In this document: positions 8,204 through 19,771 of the stretch, piece by piece
How positions within the stretch are numbered: position 1 is the first letter of the stretch
Layout: each line of letters starts with the position of its first letter
From: Bacteroidia bacterium
GTDB lineage: Bacteria > Bacteroidota > Bacteroidia > AKYH767-A > OLB10
Assembly (NCBI GenBank): GCA_016788165.1
Contig: JAEUTH010000038.1
Coordinates: 62,001 to 126,000, forward strand
Length of the DNA stretch: 64,000 nt
Reading direction: 5' to 3'
Notes under the pieces: model-generated
Told to the model about the DNA's origin: nothing
Seen by the model: the letters and a program-made list of their open reading frames with translations, nothing else
The model's database searches: none
Program-made: the position numbers and the translations under genes

Positions 8204-9355
8204 ATGAAAATATTTTGCCTCGTATTTTTTTGTTCGATTTTTTTGCATTGCACTACTTCAAAAATGGCTTTGCATGATGGAAATTACAATCAGGCTGTAA
8301 ACCTGGCCATAAAAAAACTGAAGCATAACAGTACCAATGAAAACGAAATTGAAATATTAGTTACTGCTTATGAAAAAGCACAACAAGCTGATTTAAAAAA
8401 TATCGAAAATCTGAAAGCCACAGGCGACCCCAATAATTATGAAAAAATTTTCGACCGCTATCATCAAATAGATTTACGACAGCAAAAGGTAAAGGCATTG
8501 CCTCCACTTATTGATGCCGGTGATACCGTAATTTTTGCAATGGTAAATGTAACAGCCGGTATCGAAAAATCGCGCGAAAAAGCTGCTGCTTATTTTTATG
8601 CACAAGCAAAACAATTGCTTGCAACTAAAAGTAAAACCGATGCCCGGCAAGCTTATTATCATTTATTGAAATTAAAACAATACTACATTGAATATCGTGA
8701 TGTTGATTCGCTTATTACCCATGCAAAGCAAAGTGGCACCAGTAATGTATGGCTGTGTGTACAAAATCAAACGCAGTTTCCGTTACCGGCATACTTTAAA
8801 ACTACCTTATTGCCTGAAGATGTATCGGCACTAAATACCGAATGGATTAATTATCACCTTCAAAAACAAAATATCAATTATGATTTCATTATAAACATTG
8901 ATGTAACTACGTTAGAAATTGGCCCCGAATTGGTATCACAAATAAATTATACAGACGAAAAACAAATTTCAATTAATGAAACGCTTACCAATACAGCAAA
9001 CAATGCCGTAACCGACAGTAGTGGAAAGGTTGTTACCGTTGCAAAAACAAAAATTATAACTTGTAGTGTAAACCAAACTTTACAGCAACAAAAAGCAAAT
9101 GCTTTGGTTTTGGTAAATTACATGCAAGGGGCTACTACCTTAAAAGTTATGGATGTAGCTGGTGGCTATATTTGGGAAAACAGCTATGCATTAGCCTATG
9201 GCGATTTGCAAGCAGCAAGTGTTGCAACCATTAATCTGATTAACAATCATTACAAACCATTTTTGCCCGAAGAAGATATGTTGATGGCTTGTGCATTTCA
9301 ACTTAAAGAACAAATTTGGCAAGCGTTGTTAAACAACAAATACCTTATTAAATAA
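8204..9355 (+). CDS. Exported protein of unknown function with helical N-terminal part
   Basis: Not recognised. The 383-residue product begins with MKIFCLVFFCSIFLHCTTSK, an export signal with a Cys at residue 16. The residues before it (FLH) do not fit a good lipobox, so lipidation is uncertain. Residues 25-180 are helical and TPR-like (AVNLAIKKL, YEKAQQADLKNIENL, QAYYHLLKLKQYY). Residues 185-370 are beta-rich and include NINYDFIINIDVTTLEIGPE and a VMDVAGGYIWENSYA strand pair. It stands alone between divergent and convergent neighbours. An envelope role is the only safe inference. Confidence 0.75.
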   Translation: MKIFCLVFFCSIFLHCTTSKMALHDGNYNQAVNLAIKKLKHNSTNENEIEILVTAYEKAQQADLKNIENLKATGDPNNYEKIFDRYHQIDLRQQKVKALPPLIDAGDTVIFAMVNVTAGIEKSREKAAAYFYAQAKQLLATKSKTDARQAYYHLLKLKQYYIEYRDVDSLITHAKQSGTSNVWLCVQNQTQFPLPAYFKTTLLPEDVSALNTEWINYHLQKQNINYDFIINIDVTTLEIGPELVSQINYTDEKQISINETLTNTANNAVTDSSGKVVTVAKTKIITCSVNQTLQQQKANALVLVNYMQGATTLKVMDVAGGYIWENSYALAYGDLQAASVATINLINNHYKPFLPEEDMLMACAFQLKEQIWQALLNNKYLIK

Positions 9356-9356
9356 A

Positions 9357-9383
9357 AATGCAGGCTCTGTTTTAGCCTGCATT
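9357..9383 (-). terminator. Bidirectional hairpin between convergent genes
   Basis: A perfect 10-bp stem (AATGCAGGCT / AGCCTGCATT) with a 7-nt loop. On the reverse strand it continues into TTTATTTAAT, ending the beta-helix gene. On the forward strand the following T run is weaker but may serve the gene ending at 9355. Confidence 0.8.
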
Positions 9384-9407
9384 AATACCTGTTTTAATGA
9401 TTACGAA

Positions 9408-11246
9408 TTATTGCTTCAAAATTTTAGTACGTTCAATAATTTGTTGATTGGCATCAGATAACACAACTACGTAAACACCGGGGTTAAAATCTTGTAATGA
9501 TATGGTAGATGCAAAACCATTGGATAACATTTGCTGCCCTGCCATATTGAATAACTCCAGTTTATGCCAGATTACATCGTTGTTTTTAAACATCAGTTGT
9601 TGTGTTATATTATTATAAAACACATTGCTTTCCTGTGTTTCGAAAATGGCACCTTCATCGCGCTTCGAGTTTGCTTTAATATTTAAAGTTGATGATGGCA
9701 CAGCACCTATAACATACATCCACGATGGATCGAGTGTATAAATTACCGTTTCATTAGGTTCGGTAATACCATCGGCCATGGCATAGAGCGAATCTTTTAA
9801 ATAGGGTTCACCGGTTGGCATAATCTGGCATCCTACCAAACGGTTGCAGTCCTGGCCATTTATTGCAGTACCTGATATGCTATACGTAGCACACATAGGG
9901 AAGTACAAATTGTTGCTATGCGTACGTTCAATTTTAAAATTAGCACGGTTTGTATTGCCTTCACCGGCTACATTATCGTTACTAAAGGTTATAACCGTAA
10001 TGGTTGGCCACACCGCTAATAAACTGTCGTTAACTGTAATGTTCGAAGGATTTGCACCAAAATCGGGCGCGCTGTTTTGTTGCGGATTCCAAACCACTGT
10101 AAAGCCACTTAAACTACCTAAGCCCGGTGATGTACCTGCATTGTCTAATGATTTAAACCAAGGTTTATTGCCATTATACGTAAGTAATACATTATTAAAA
10201 TTAACACCACCGTGCCTGCCCACATTGTTGGTATAACTTGTTACTTCCGACACCATGGGATATACATTTGACTGTGCACTTTTTGCCACATTTCTAAAAA
10301 CACATTCGGTAAGGTTTAAAGCAAATTCATTGTGGTTTTTTCTTATGTATAAACCACCTGCATTACTGCTGTCAATTAAACACATGTTAAGCGTAACATT
10401 TCCGTTTACGCCATTGCTTTCGCGGCCAAGTACCTTAACTTGTTCGGCACCATTGCCCACACTATAACATCTGAAAAATGTAACCGATACAGGCCTGCTT
10501 GTATTGGTAAGATTTTGCAAATCAACTTCGATGGCATGGTTCTGATTATTTATCATACGACAACGTGTAATACCTATGTTAACCAAACTATCGTCAGCCG
10601 TTACGGGTTGTAGTTTAATACCTGAAGCATATGTTGCGCCATTGCTGTTATTAAACTCGCAGTGTTGTATCTTAACCGCTTTAGCATCGGTTATGGTAAT
10701 ACCCTCACGCAAACAATTTTGAGTTACCACATCGGTAACGGTAATTGTTTCGCTACACTTAATACTCAAATTATAATCGGCACCAATGTAAATTCCATCG
10801 CCACCGGCATCTTGTAAAAGTGCACCTGTAATGGTTACTTTTTTCGAGTTTTGCACGGCAAATGCATGGCGTTTTTCGCCCGATGTGTATTCGGATTTAT
10901 TCATAATAAATGAAGCACCATAAGCAGTTATTACCACATTTTGCGAGTTTTTTATTTCGAATAAACAATCAGTATTGTTTGGAAACATGCCCGGTAATGC
11001 ACGTACTACCACACCGGGTTTAAAAATGATTGTAATCGGGTTTTTACCGTCAATTTTTATGGGGCCAATATTCCAGTCGGCTGCTTGCACATCAACAATA
11101 ATGGGCGTGTTGCCCGAGTTAATTGCTGCTTGTAAAGCTGCAGTTGCATCGGTTGTTGTGTAGCCGTAAGTAGATGCATAAACGGTTGCTGCATGTGTTT
11201 TTAAAATACTTATACAGCAAAATAAGATGAGTAGTACTTTTTTCAT
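9408..11246 (-). CDS. Right-handed beta-helix protein with Calx-beta-like domain and T9SS sorting tail
   Basis: A 612-residue secreted protein. The signal peptide is MKKVLLILFCCISILKTHA. Residues 20-100 look like the entry to a pectate-lyase-type helix (TDATAALQAAINSG). Residues 100-410 carry parallel beta-helix rungs such as NVVITAYGASF, KVTITGALLQDAGGDGIYIG and VKIQHCEFNNSNG. Residues about 420-530 resemble a Calx-beta domain (GEGNTNRANFKIERT, DGITEPNETVIYTL). The last 75 residues are a T9SS type A tail (LELFNMAGQQ, FNPGVYVVVLS, ending ILKQ). It is probably exported to the cell surface or medium. The fold suits polysaccharide binding or cleavage, but catalytic residues cannot be named. Confidence 0.85.
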   Translation of the reverse strand: MKKVLLILFCCISILKTHAATVYASTYGYTTTDATAALQAAINSGNTPIIVDVQAADWNIGPIKIDGKNPITIIFKPGVVVRALPGMFPNNTDCLFEIKNSQNVVITAYGASFIMNKSEYTSGEKRHAFAVQNSKKVTITGALLQDAGGDGIYIGADYNLSIKCSETITVTDVVTQNCLREGITITDAKAVKIQHCEFNNSNGATYASGIKLQPVTADDSLVNIGITRCRMINNQNHAIEVDLQNLTNTSRPVSVTFFRCYSVGNGAEQVKVLGRESNGVNGNVTLNMCLIDSSNAGGLYIRKNHNEFALNLTECVFRNVAKSAQSNVYPMVSEVTSYTNNVGRHGGVNFNNVLLTYNGNKPWFKSLDNAGTSPGLGSLSGFTVVWNPQQNSAPDFGANPSNITVNDSLLAVWPTITVITFSNDNVAGEGNTNRANFKIERTHSNNLYFPMCATYSISGTAINGQDCNRLVGCQIMPTGEPYLKDSLYAMADGITEPNETVIYTLDPSWMYVIGAVPSSTLNIKANSKRDEGAIFETQESNVFYNNITQQLMFKNNDVIWHKLELFNMAGQQMLSNGFASTISLQDFNPGVYVVVLSDANQQIIERTKILKQ

Positions 11247-11404
11247 TTGTGGGGCAAGTTGTTAAATTGTTAGGGTGAGTGTTGTGTTTTGTATGGCAAA
11301 ATACAAAACCGGCAATTCAACATCTATGCCAAAAAGTGGGCAGCACTTCGGATTTAAAACTTTAACATTTAGCCCACAACATTAAAATTAAGGTTTAATA
11401 AATC

Positions 11405-11412
11405 TATTTTTG
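11405..11412 (+). promoter_or_regulatory. TAnnTTTG box only 4 nt before the radical SAM start codon
   Basis: TATTTTTG matches the -7 consensus. Transcription would begin at or within a few bases of the ATG at 11417, implying a leaderless or very short-leader mRNA. Without a -33 match this may be chance. Confidence 0.35.
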
Positions 11413-11416
11413 TTGT

Positions 11417-12448
11417 ATGAGATTACACCAATGGGCCTATTTAGATGCTGTTAACTTTTTAAGCAAGTTTACTTTTAAACGCGGCTATAATGCATGGCTT
11501 ATTTGGCTGAGCTTTTATGTTTCAAAATTTAGGGGCAAGGCTATACATTGGGGTTTACCTGTAAGCGTAAGTATTGAACCAACTACCAGTTGCAACCTAA
11601 GGTGCCCCGAGTGCCCCAGTGGTTTACGCCAGTTTACAAGGCCTACCGGAATGTTAGCTATGGATGATTACCAAATGGTAGTAAACCAATTGCATAAACA
11701 ATTATGGTATTTGATATTTTATTTTCAAGGCGAGCCTTATCTGAATAAAAATCTTTTTGAAATGATAAAGTATGCCGTGCAACATAAAATTTATACAGCT
11801 ACCAGCACCAATGGTCATTACTTAACCGATGAAAATGCGAAAGCTACCGTAACCTCGGGATTAGACCGCCTTATAATCAGTATTGATGGACTTACGCAAG
11901 AAGTGTATGAGCAATACAGAATAGGCGGTGCTTTAAATAAGGTAATTGAAGGTACAAAACGATTGGTAGCCTGGAAACAAAAATTAAAGTCGAAAACACC
12001 GCATATCATTTTTCAGTTTTTAGTGGTTAAGCCTAATGAACATCAGATTAATGAATTATACCAACTTGCCAACACATTAGGCGTTAACGAAGTAAAATTA
12101 AAAACAGCACAGGTGTATGATTACAAGCATGGCAATAAGTTAATACCAAGCATCGAAAAATATGCACGGTATGTACGGGCTGCTGATGGCACTTATTACT
12201 TAAAAAACGAAATGATAAATCATTGCTGGAAAATGTGGCACAGTTGTGTAATAACCTGGAATGGAACAGTGGTGCCTTGCTGTTTTGATAAAGATGCCAC
12301 ACACCCTTTAGGCAATTTAAAAAACCAAAGTTTTAAAACCCTTTGGCAAAGCGCTTCCTACAATCAATTCAGGCAAGACGTAATAGGTACACGCAGTAAT
12401 ATTGATATATGTGCAAATTGCTCGGAAGGTACAAAGGTATGGGTGTAA
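11417..12448 (+). CDS. Radical SAM protein with SPASM domain
   Basis: A 343-residue radical SAM enzyme. The cluster motif is CNLRCPEC (Cys59, Cys63, Cys66), introduced by SIEPTTS. GEPYLNKN and STNGHYL follow as in radical SAM TIM barrels, and LIISIDGLTQEVYEQYR is typical of the SPASM-containing branch. The C-terminal part (about 270-340) has HCWKMWHSC, VVPCCFDKD and ICANC, a SPASM domain expected to bind auxiliary iron-sulfur clusters. The family includes peptide-modifying enzymes and enzymes in cell-envelope biosynthesis. No precursor peptide is visible nearby, so the substrate is open. The N-terminal 40 residues are amphipathic and may contact the membrane. A TAnnTTTG box lies just before the ATG. 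Confidence 0.88.
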   Translation: MRLHQWAYLDAVNFLSKFTFKRGYNAWLIWLSFYVSKFRGKAIHWGLPVSVSIEPTTSCNLRCPECPSGLRQFTRPTGMLAMDDYQMVVNQLHKQLWYLIFYFQGEPYLNKNLFEMIKYAVQHKIYTATSTNGHYLTDENAKATVTSGLDRLIISIDGLTQEVYEQYRIGGALNKVIEGTKRLVAWKQKLKSKTPHIIFQFLVVKPNEHQINELYQLANTLGVNEVKLKTAQVYDYKHGNKLIPSIEKYARYVRAADGTYYLKNEMINHCWKMWHSCVITWNGTVVPCCFDKDATHPLGNLKNQSFKTLWQSASYNQFRQDVIGTRSNIDICANCSEGTKVWV

Positions 12449-12465
12449 TATTTTTCTGGCAACAG

Positions 12466-12554
12466 TAATTAGGCATTAGTAGTTAGTGGTTAGTAATTAG
12501 TGGTTAGTGGTTAGCTTTTACCAATTAACCTTTACAAGACAACTAACCATTAAC
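12466..12554 (+). repeat. TTAG(TGG) repeat tract with inverted partner
   Basis: The tract 12466-12514 is built of TTAGTGG/TTAGTAAT units, with the 12-mer GTTAGTGGTTAG at 12482 and again at 12503. A complementary arm, CTAACCATTAAC (12543-12554), can pair with either copy over 12 bp with one G-U pair. The same 11-mer TTAGTGGTTAG recurs at 16721, after the next two genes. Confidence 0.75.
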
Positions 12555-12635
12555 CCCCCTTGCAACTCTCAACTCCATTTCTATCTTTACCACCACAAAA
12601 ACCAAGTTTCCCTTAACCCTTTAATTTTATCTATT

Positions 12636-15274
<2,639 letters not shown>

Positions 15275-15278
<4 letters not shown>

Positions 15279-16720
15279 GGGCTTTTGTTTTTAATTTACT
15301 GAGCATTGTATGCGCAGTAAACTGCTTGGCACAGGGCGAGCGTAACAATTGGTTTTTTGGCGATTCGATAGGAATTACTTTTAACACAGGCAGTCCAACC
15401 TTATTAAACAATATTACGGCCCGCTCTAATGAACCTGCTGCTGCAATAAGTACAAAAAATGGAACACTTTTGTTTTATGGAACCAGTTATCATCCAAGTG
15501 TCGGCTCAGACATAACACGCTGCTACAATGCTGGCCATACAACCCTTCAAAATGCCAATGGACTATTTGGCTCATCTTCGGTAACACAAGGTCAAATAAT
15601 TTTGTCCAACCCTGCCAATAGCAACAGCTACTACCTGTTTTCTATTTCTTACCAGCAATCTTTAGGTGCTGGCCTGTTCTATAATACCATTGATATGCTG
15701 TTGGATAGTGGCTTGGGGGCTGTAGTACAAAAAAATGTGCTTTTATGTGATACTGTCGTTATTGAGAAGATGACTGCCGTTAAACATGGCAATGGGCGCG
15801 ATTGGTGGTTGTTGGTACATTCGTTTGTCTCCAATGATTTTTACGAATATTTAATTACACCTGCAGGCATAACCGGACCTACGGTATTATCGGTAGGTAG
15901 TTGTATTGGTTGCAATAACACTTATGACCAGGGGCAAATGGTGTTTTCGAAAGATGGCAGTAAATTATGTATGGCAAACACATACGGCATATTAGAAGTA
16001 TTCGATTTTGACCGGTGTACGGGCAGTTTAACATTAAATTTAAACTTAGGCATACCTTATAACCCTTTAGATGGCTGGACTACTTTTTATGGCTGCTCAT
16101 TTTCGGCCGATGGGCAGGTATTGTATGCCTCGCGTTTCGATACCTTATGGCAATACAATTTAAATGCAAGTAATGTAAAGGCATCCCGTTTATATTTAAT
16201 GGGTTTGGACAATGCACAATATTGTGTAGCCCAACACATGATAGGGCCGGATAATAAAATATACATTTGTTTATGTCGCAATAGCTTTTCAAACGATAGC
16301 TTAGATTACAAGCTATCGGTAATTAATTACCCCGATAGTGTTGGCTATGCCTGCGATTTGCGCCCGCATAGTATTTGGCTGGGGGGGCATCGCAGCAGAG
16401 GCGGCTTACCTAATTTACCGCATTATGAGTTAGGCCCTTTAACAGGCAGCTTATGCGATACACTTGCCGGTATTAACGATATAAACGATGCCAAACTATT
16501 GCTTTACCCCAACCCGGCAAATAAATGGTTAATGATAAATGGTAAATGGTTAAATGGTTTGCCGTTTACCCTTACTGTATATGATGTTTTGGGCAAAACA
16601 CACTTAGCACAAAATACCCATACCACAACAATAGATATCAGCACACTAACACCGGGCTTATACGTACTGCGTTTGCAGCAAGGTGATAAAATGTATTATG
16701 GCAGGTTTGTGAAGGAGTGA
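15275..16720 (+). CDS. Secreted protein with beta-propeller-like body and T9SS type A tail
   Basis: A 481-residue secreted protein whose ATG overlaps the TGA of the previous gene, so it is co-translated. The signal peptide is MRAFVFNLLSIVCAVNCLAQ. The body begins with NNWFFGDSIGITFNTGSP, an opening common to large Bacteroidota surface proteins. It continues with repeated blade-like segments (VTQGQIILSNPANSNSYYLF, GQMVFSKDGSKLCM, FYGCSFSADGQVLYAS, YCVAQHMIGPDNKIYI) that suggest a propeller. The T9SS tail starts at YPNPANK and ends VLRLQQGDK...RFVKE. Inside the tail, WLMINGKWLNG is encoded by repeated AAATGGTTAA-like DNA. Function unknown. Confidence 0.85.
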
Positions 16721-16754
16721 TTAGTGGTTAGTGGATAGCGGTTAGTTGTGTTAG
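16721..16754 (+). repeat. TTAGTGG-type repeat tract after the secreted-protein pair
   Basis: A run of TTAGTGG/ATAGCGG/TTAGTTG units. It shares the 11-mer TTAGTGGTTAG, in the same orientation, with the tract at 12466-12514, so the two T9SS-substrate genes lie between direct repeats. Confidence 0.7.
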
Positions 16755-16828
16755 CCTGCAATAGGTTGACTTTTTCTGAAACAGGATCCATAAATATTTG
16801 ATTGTGGTGCTTTCAAAATAAGGTGCTT

Positions 16829-18553
16829 TTATGTTGTTATCCATTGCTGCAAATGTGTAAGCGTAAGTGCCGGGATATCTAATTTCAATTTTTTACGCAT
16901 CCCACCCATATCGTTAAAAAGTTTGTTCTGGTTTTGTGCACGTAACTGAACCATATCGGTAATACCCAGTTTGCCTAAAACAGCTTGCCATGCTTCGGGT
17001 ATATGTTGCAATGTATTGGCAACATCGGACTGGCTGCTGCCAATAACCTCGGGGCGCATTTGCGGAAAAAACAGTACATCTTGTATCGAGGCTGAATTTG
17101 TCATTATCATGGCCAAACGGTCGATACCAATACCAATACCGGCTGTGGGTGGCATACCATATTCAATGGCACGCAAAAAATCTTCGTCTAATTGCATGGC
17201 TTCTTCATCGCCCCGTTTGGCAAGTTCCAGTTGTTCTTCAAATCTTAGGCGCTGGTCAATGGGGTCGTTTAACTCGCTGTAAGCATTACAAATTTCTTTG
17301 CCATTACAAATTGCCTCAAATCGCTCAACCAAGCCGGGCTTACTTCTGTGTTTTTTTGTAAGCGGGCTCATTTCCTGCGGATAATCCATAATAAAAGTTG
17401 GCTGTATTAATTTATGCTCTACGGTTTCGCCAAAAATTTCGTCAATAAGTTTAGCGCGTCCCATGGTATCATCAACTTTAATACCTAATTTTTGGCATTG
17501 CCTGCGCATTTCTGTTTCGTCCATATCAGTAATATCAATGCCTGTATAATGTGCAATGGCTTCATACATGGTAAAGCGTTTCCAGGGACGTGCAAAATTT
17601 ATTTCATTATCACCCACTTTTACATGCGTAGTTCCATGCAGTGTTATGGCAATTTTTTCGATAAGTTCTTCTACCAAATCCATCATCCAATAATAATCTT
17701 TGTATGCTACGTACAATTCAATTTGTGTAAACTCCGGGTTATGAAAACGGCTCATACCTTCGTTTCTGAAATCTTTCGAAAACTCATACACACCATCAAA
17801 GCCACCTACAATAAGTCGTTTTAAATATAACTCATTGGCTATACGCAGATACAAAGTCATATCCAACGTATTGTGATGCGTTTTAAACGGACGCGCTGCA
17901 GCACCACCATGTAAGGGTTGTAGTATGGGCGTCTCTACTTCGAGATAACCCCTTTGGTCTAAAAACGTGCGCATTACCTGCATCAGTTGCGTACGCTTTT
18001 TAAATGTATCGCGTACATGCGGGTTTACAATTAAATCAACATAACGCTGGCGGTAACGTTGCTCGGCATCGCTAAACGCATCATAAACCTGTCCGTCTTT
18101 TTCTTTAACCACTGGCAAGGGGCGCAATGCCTTCGAGAGCATGGTTAAGCCCGTAACATGAATACTTATTTCGCCCATTTTAGTACGAAAAGCATAGCCG
18201 GTTATGCCAATAATATCACCAATATCCATTAGCTTTTTAAACAGTACATCGTAGGTAGTAGTATCGCCATCTTTACTTACATCATCTCTTTTTATATAAG
18301 CCTGTATTTTTCCTTCGGCATCTTGTAAAACAAAAAAAGAAGCTTTGCCCATATCGCGCACACTCATTAACCTGCCTGCAATACTTATATGCTGCAATTT
18401 GGCATCAAGGGCATTGGTTTCAAATTTTTTTAAAATTTCGGCAGATGAAAAATTTACATCAAACAATGGTGCCGGGTAAGCATTAATGCCTAACTGGTTT
18501 AGCTCATTAAGTTTTTGTCGTCTTTGTAATTCTTGTTCGGATAATTGACTCAT
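16829..18553 (-). CDS. lysS: Lysine--tRNA ligase, class II
   Basis: Charges tRNA-Lys with lysine in the cytosol. The N-terminal OB-fold (about 55-150) includes [19 protein letters not shown]. The class II core follows: motif 1 near [20 protein letters not shown], motif 2 in [18 protein letters not shown], and motif 3 in [12 protein letters not shown]. The lysine-specific catalytic end is [10 protein letters not shown]. At 574 residues it is longer than the 505-residue E. coli enzyme because about 72 residues (from 503) follow motif 3; such tails are usual in this phylum. It has its own promoter (-7 box 18605-18612). The convergent neighbour ends 108 bp away across the repeat tract. Confidence 0.97.
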   Translation of the reverse strand: MSQLSEQELQRRQKLNELNQLGINAYPAPLFDVNFSSAEILKKFETNALDAKLQHISIAGRLMSVRDMGKASFFVLQDAEGKIQAYIKRDDVSKDGDTTTYDVLFKKLMDIGDIIGITGYAFRTKMGEISIHVTGLTMLSKALRPLPVVKEKDGQVYDAFSDAEQRYRQRYVDLIVNPHVRDTFKKRTQLMQVMRTFLDQRGYLEVETPILQPLHGGAAARPFKTHHNTLDMTLYLRIANELYLKRLIVGGFDGVYEFSKDFRNEGMSRFHNPEFTQIELYVAYKDYYWMMDLVEELIEKIAITLHGTTHVKVGDNEINFARPWKRFTMYEAIAHYTGIDITDMDETEMRRQCQKLGIKVDDTMGRAKLIDEIFGETVEHKLIQPTFIMDYPQEMSPLTKKHRSKPGLVERFEAICNGKEICNAYSELNDPIDQRLRFEEQLELAKRGDEEAMQLDEDFLRAIEYGMPPTAGIGIGIDRLAMIMTNSASIQDVLFFPQMRPEVIGSSQSDVANTLQHIPEAWQAVLGKLGITDMVQLRAQNQNKLFNDMGGMRKKLKLDIPALTLTHLQQWITT

Positions 18554-18604
18554 GCGTACTTGCTTGTTATTTAAATACCCAATTCCATTTTAGATTGAGG
18601 CGTG

Positions 18605-18612
18605 CAAATGTA
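18605..18612 (-). promoter_or_regulatory. Candidate -7 box for lysS
   Basis: The reverse strand reads TACATTTG (TAnnTTTG), with 51 nt between it and the ATG. No -33 TTG at standard distance. Confidence 0.45.
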
Positions 18613-18702
18613 AAATTTGTTGCATCTAAACGGTATGTTTTTGTCGTAAGTATAACAACTGACGGTAAGCGTATGTGTGCTTTAAATCCGAAAGTCATTT
18701 CA

Positions 18703-18710
18703 TACTTTTG
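18703..18710 (+). promoter_or_regulatory. Candidate -7 box for the heptose-phosphate adenylyltransferase gene
   Basis: TACTTTTG matches TAnnTTTG. Because it lies downstream of the first in-frame ATG (18675), it supports a start at 18729 or later. Confidence 0.5.
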
Positions 18711-18728
18711 CAGCTCATTTACTTTGCT

Positions 18729-19232
18729 ATGCGCATAGATACCCATCAAAAATTTTTTGCTCCCATAATGGGCAATATGCATCTATTACAACCGCTTATT
18801 GCCAGTTGGCATAACCTGCAAAAAAAAATAGTTTTTACCAATGGCTGTTTTGATTTGCTGCACTTAGGGCATGTTGATTATTTAAGCAAAGCGGCTGCTT
18901 TAGGCGATGTTTTGGTAATAGGCCTAAATGCCGATGCATCGGTAAGCAGACTGAAAGGCCCCGCACGCCCCATAACCGATGAAAAAAGCAGGGGTTTAAT
19001 TTTATGTGCTTTGGCTTTTGTAGATGCCGTAGTATGGTTTGGCGCGGATACGCCTTATGAATTAATAAAGCTGGTTAAACCGCATGTATTGGTTAAAGGT
19101 GCCGACTATGAGCCCCATAAAATTGTTGGTTATGATATTGTAACTGGAAATGGAGGTACGGTTAAAACCATTGATTTTTTACCGGGTTATTCCACTTCAT
19201 TGATTGAAAAAAAAATAAAGAGTCAAATTTAA
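18729..19232 (+). CDS. rfaE2: D-glycero-beta-D-manno-heptose 1-phosphate adenylyltransferase (RfaE domain II)
   Basis: A cytidylyltransferase-fold enzyme that makes ADP-heptose for lipopolysaccharide core synthesis. The nucleotide-binding signature FTNGCFDLLHLGHVDYL contains the HxGH motif. GLNADASVSRLKGPARPI binds substrate, and the C-terminal STSLIEKK replaces the ISSTxI-like motif. It covers only the second half of E. coli HldE, as usual where the kinase is separate; no kinase gene is in the window. Several starts are possible: 18675 lies upstream of the probable promoter, 18729 (167 residues) is used here, and 18765 or 18774 are alternatives. The activity is confidently of the nucleotidyltransferase type; a glycerol-3-phosphate cytidylyltransferase role is less likely. 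Confidence 0.88.
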   Translation: MRIDTHQKFFAPIMGNMHLLQPLIASWHNLQKKIVFTNGCFDLLHLGHVDYLSKAAALGDVLVIGLNADASVSRLKGPARPITDEKSRGLILCALAFVDAVVWFGADTPYELIKLVKPHVLVKGADYEPHKIVGYDIVTGNGGTVKTIDFLPGYSTSLIEKKIKSQI

Positions 19233-19249
19233 AATTGCCTTCAATTATT

Positions 19250-19257
19250 TACATTTG
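19250..19257 (+). promoter_or_regulatory. Candidate -7 box for the lipoprotein gene
   Basis: TACATTTG matches TAnnTTTG, with 23 nt between it and the ATG at 19281. Confidence 0.5.
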
Positions 19258-19280
19258 AATATATTAAAAAACGCACTGAC

Positions 19281-19721
19281 ATGAAAAGAACTTTACCTGT
19301 TGTAATTTTTTTAGTAGCAGTAATAATACTTGCCGGTTGCGACTCGAAAACATTTTTACGCTCGAAAAAAAAATACGAATCTGATTTGCAAGGTTATTGG
19401 CGTCCTATAAAAGGCACATCTATTTATGGTACATCCGTACATGATCAAAATGTGCAATGGAAGTTTGAAAGTGGAAGCTTAGAAATTGTACGTGTTAACA
19501 GCAATGGTTCCGAAACATTGTTAGATAAAGGCAATTATAGTATTGACACAAAAATTGATCAGAGTTTTTTAACTACCAGTGGATTTACCAGCAGAGACTA
19601 TGATACCATTTTAGATTTTAATTTGAAGTGGACAATCATTCAGCTTAACAATGACATACTGGATATAACAGGCCGACCCAATAATGGTGGCCAAATTGAA
19701 ATTGAATTTTACAAACAATAA
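19281..19721 (+). CDS. Small lipoprotein of unknown function
   Basis: A 146-residue lipoprotein. The signal MKRTLPVVIFLVAVIILAGC ends in a good lipobox (LAGC, Cys20). The mature part after a basic linker (SKKKYE) begins DLQGYWRPIKGTS and has alternating beta strands (VQWKFESGSLEIVRV, LKWTIIQLNNDILDITG). This resembles the lipocalin-like small lipoproteins of Bacteroidota, but no ligand can be named. It has its own -7 box and lies between unrelated genes. Confidence 0.85.
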   Translation: MKRTLPVVIFLVAVIILAGCDSKTFLRSKKKYESDLQGYWRPIKGTSIYGTSVHDQNVQWKFESGSLEIVRVNSNGSETLLDKGNYSIDTKIDQSFLTTSGFTSRDYDTILDFNLKWTIIQLNNDILDITGRPNNGGQIEIEFYKQ

Positions 19722-19771
19722 CCTGTTTCGATTTCAAGCAATGAGCAAAAGAATTTAAAACCACCTACCGA

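Noticed and set aside
12507-12635. Upstream in-frame ATG extending the beta-helix protein by 43 residues
   Set aside because: It lies in the repeat-bearing intergenic DNA, and the added residues are not a signal peptide; the ATG at 12636 leads directly into one.
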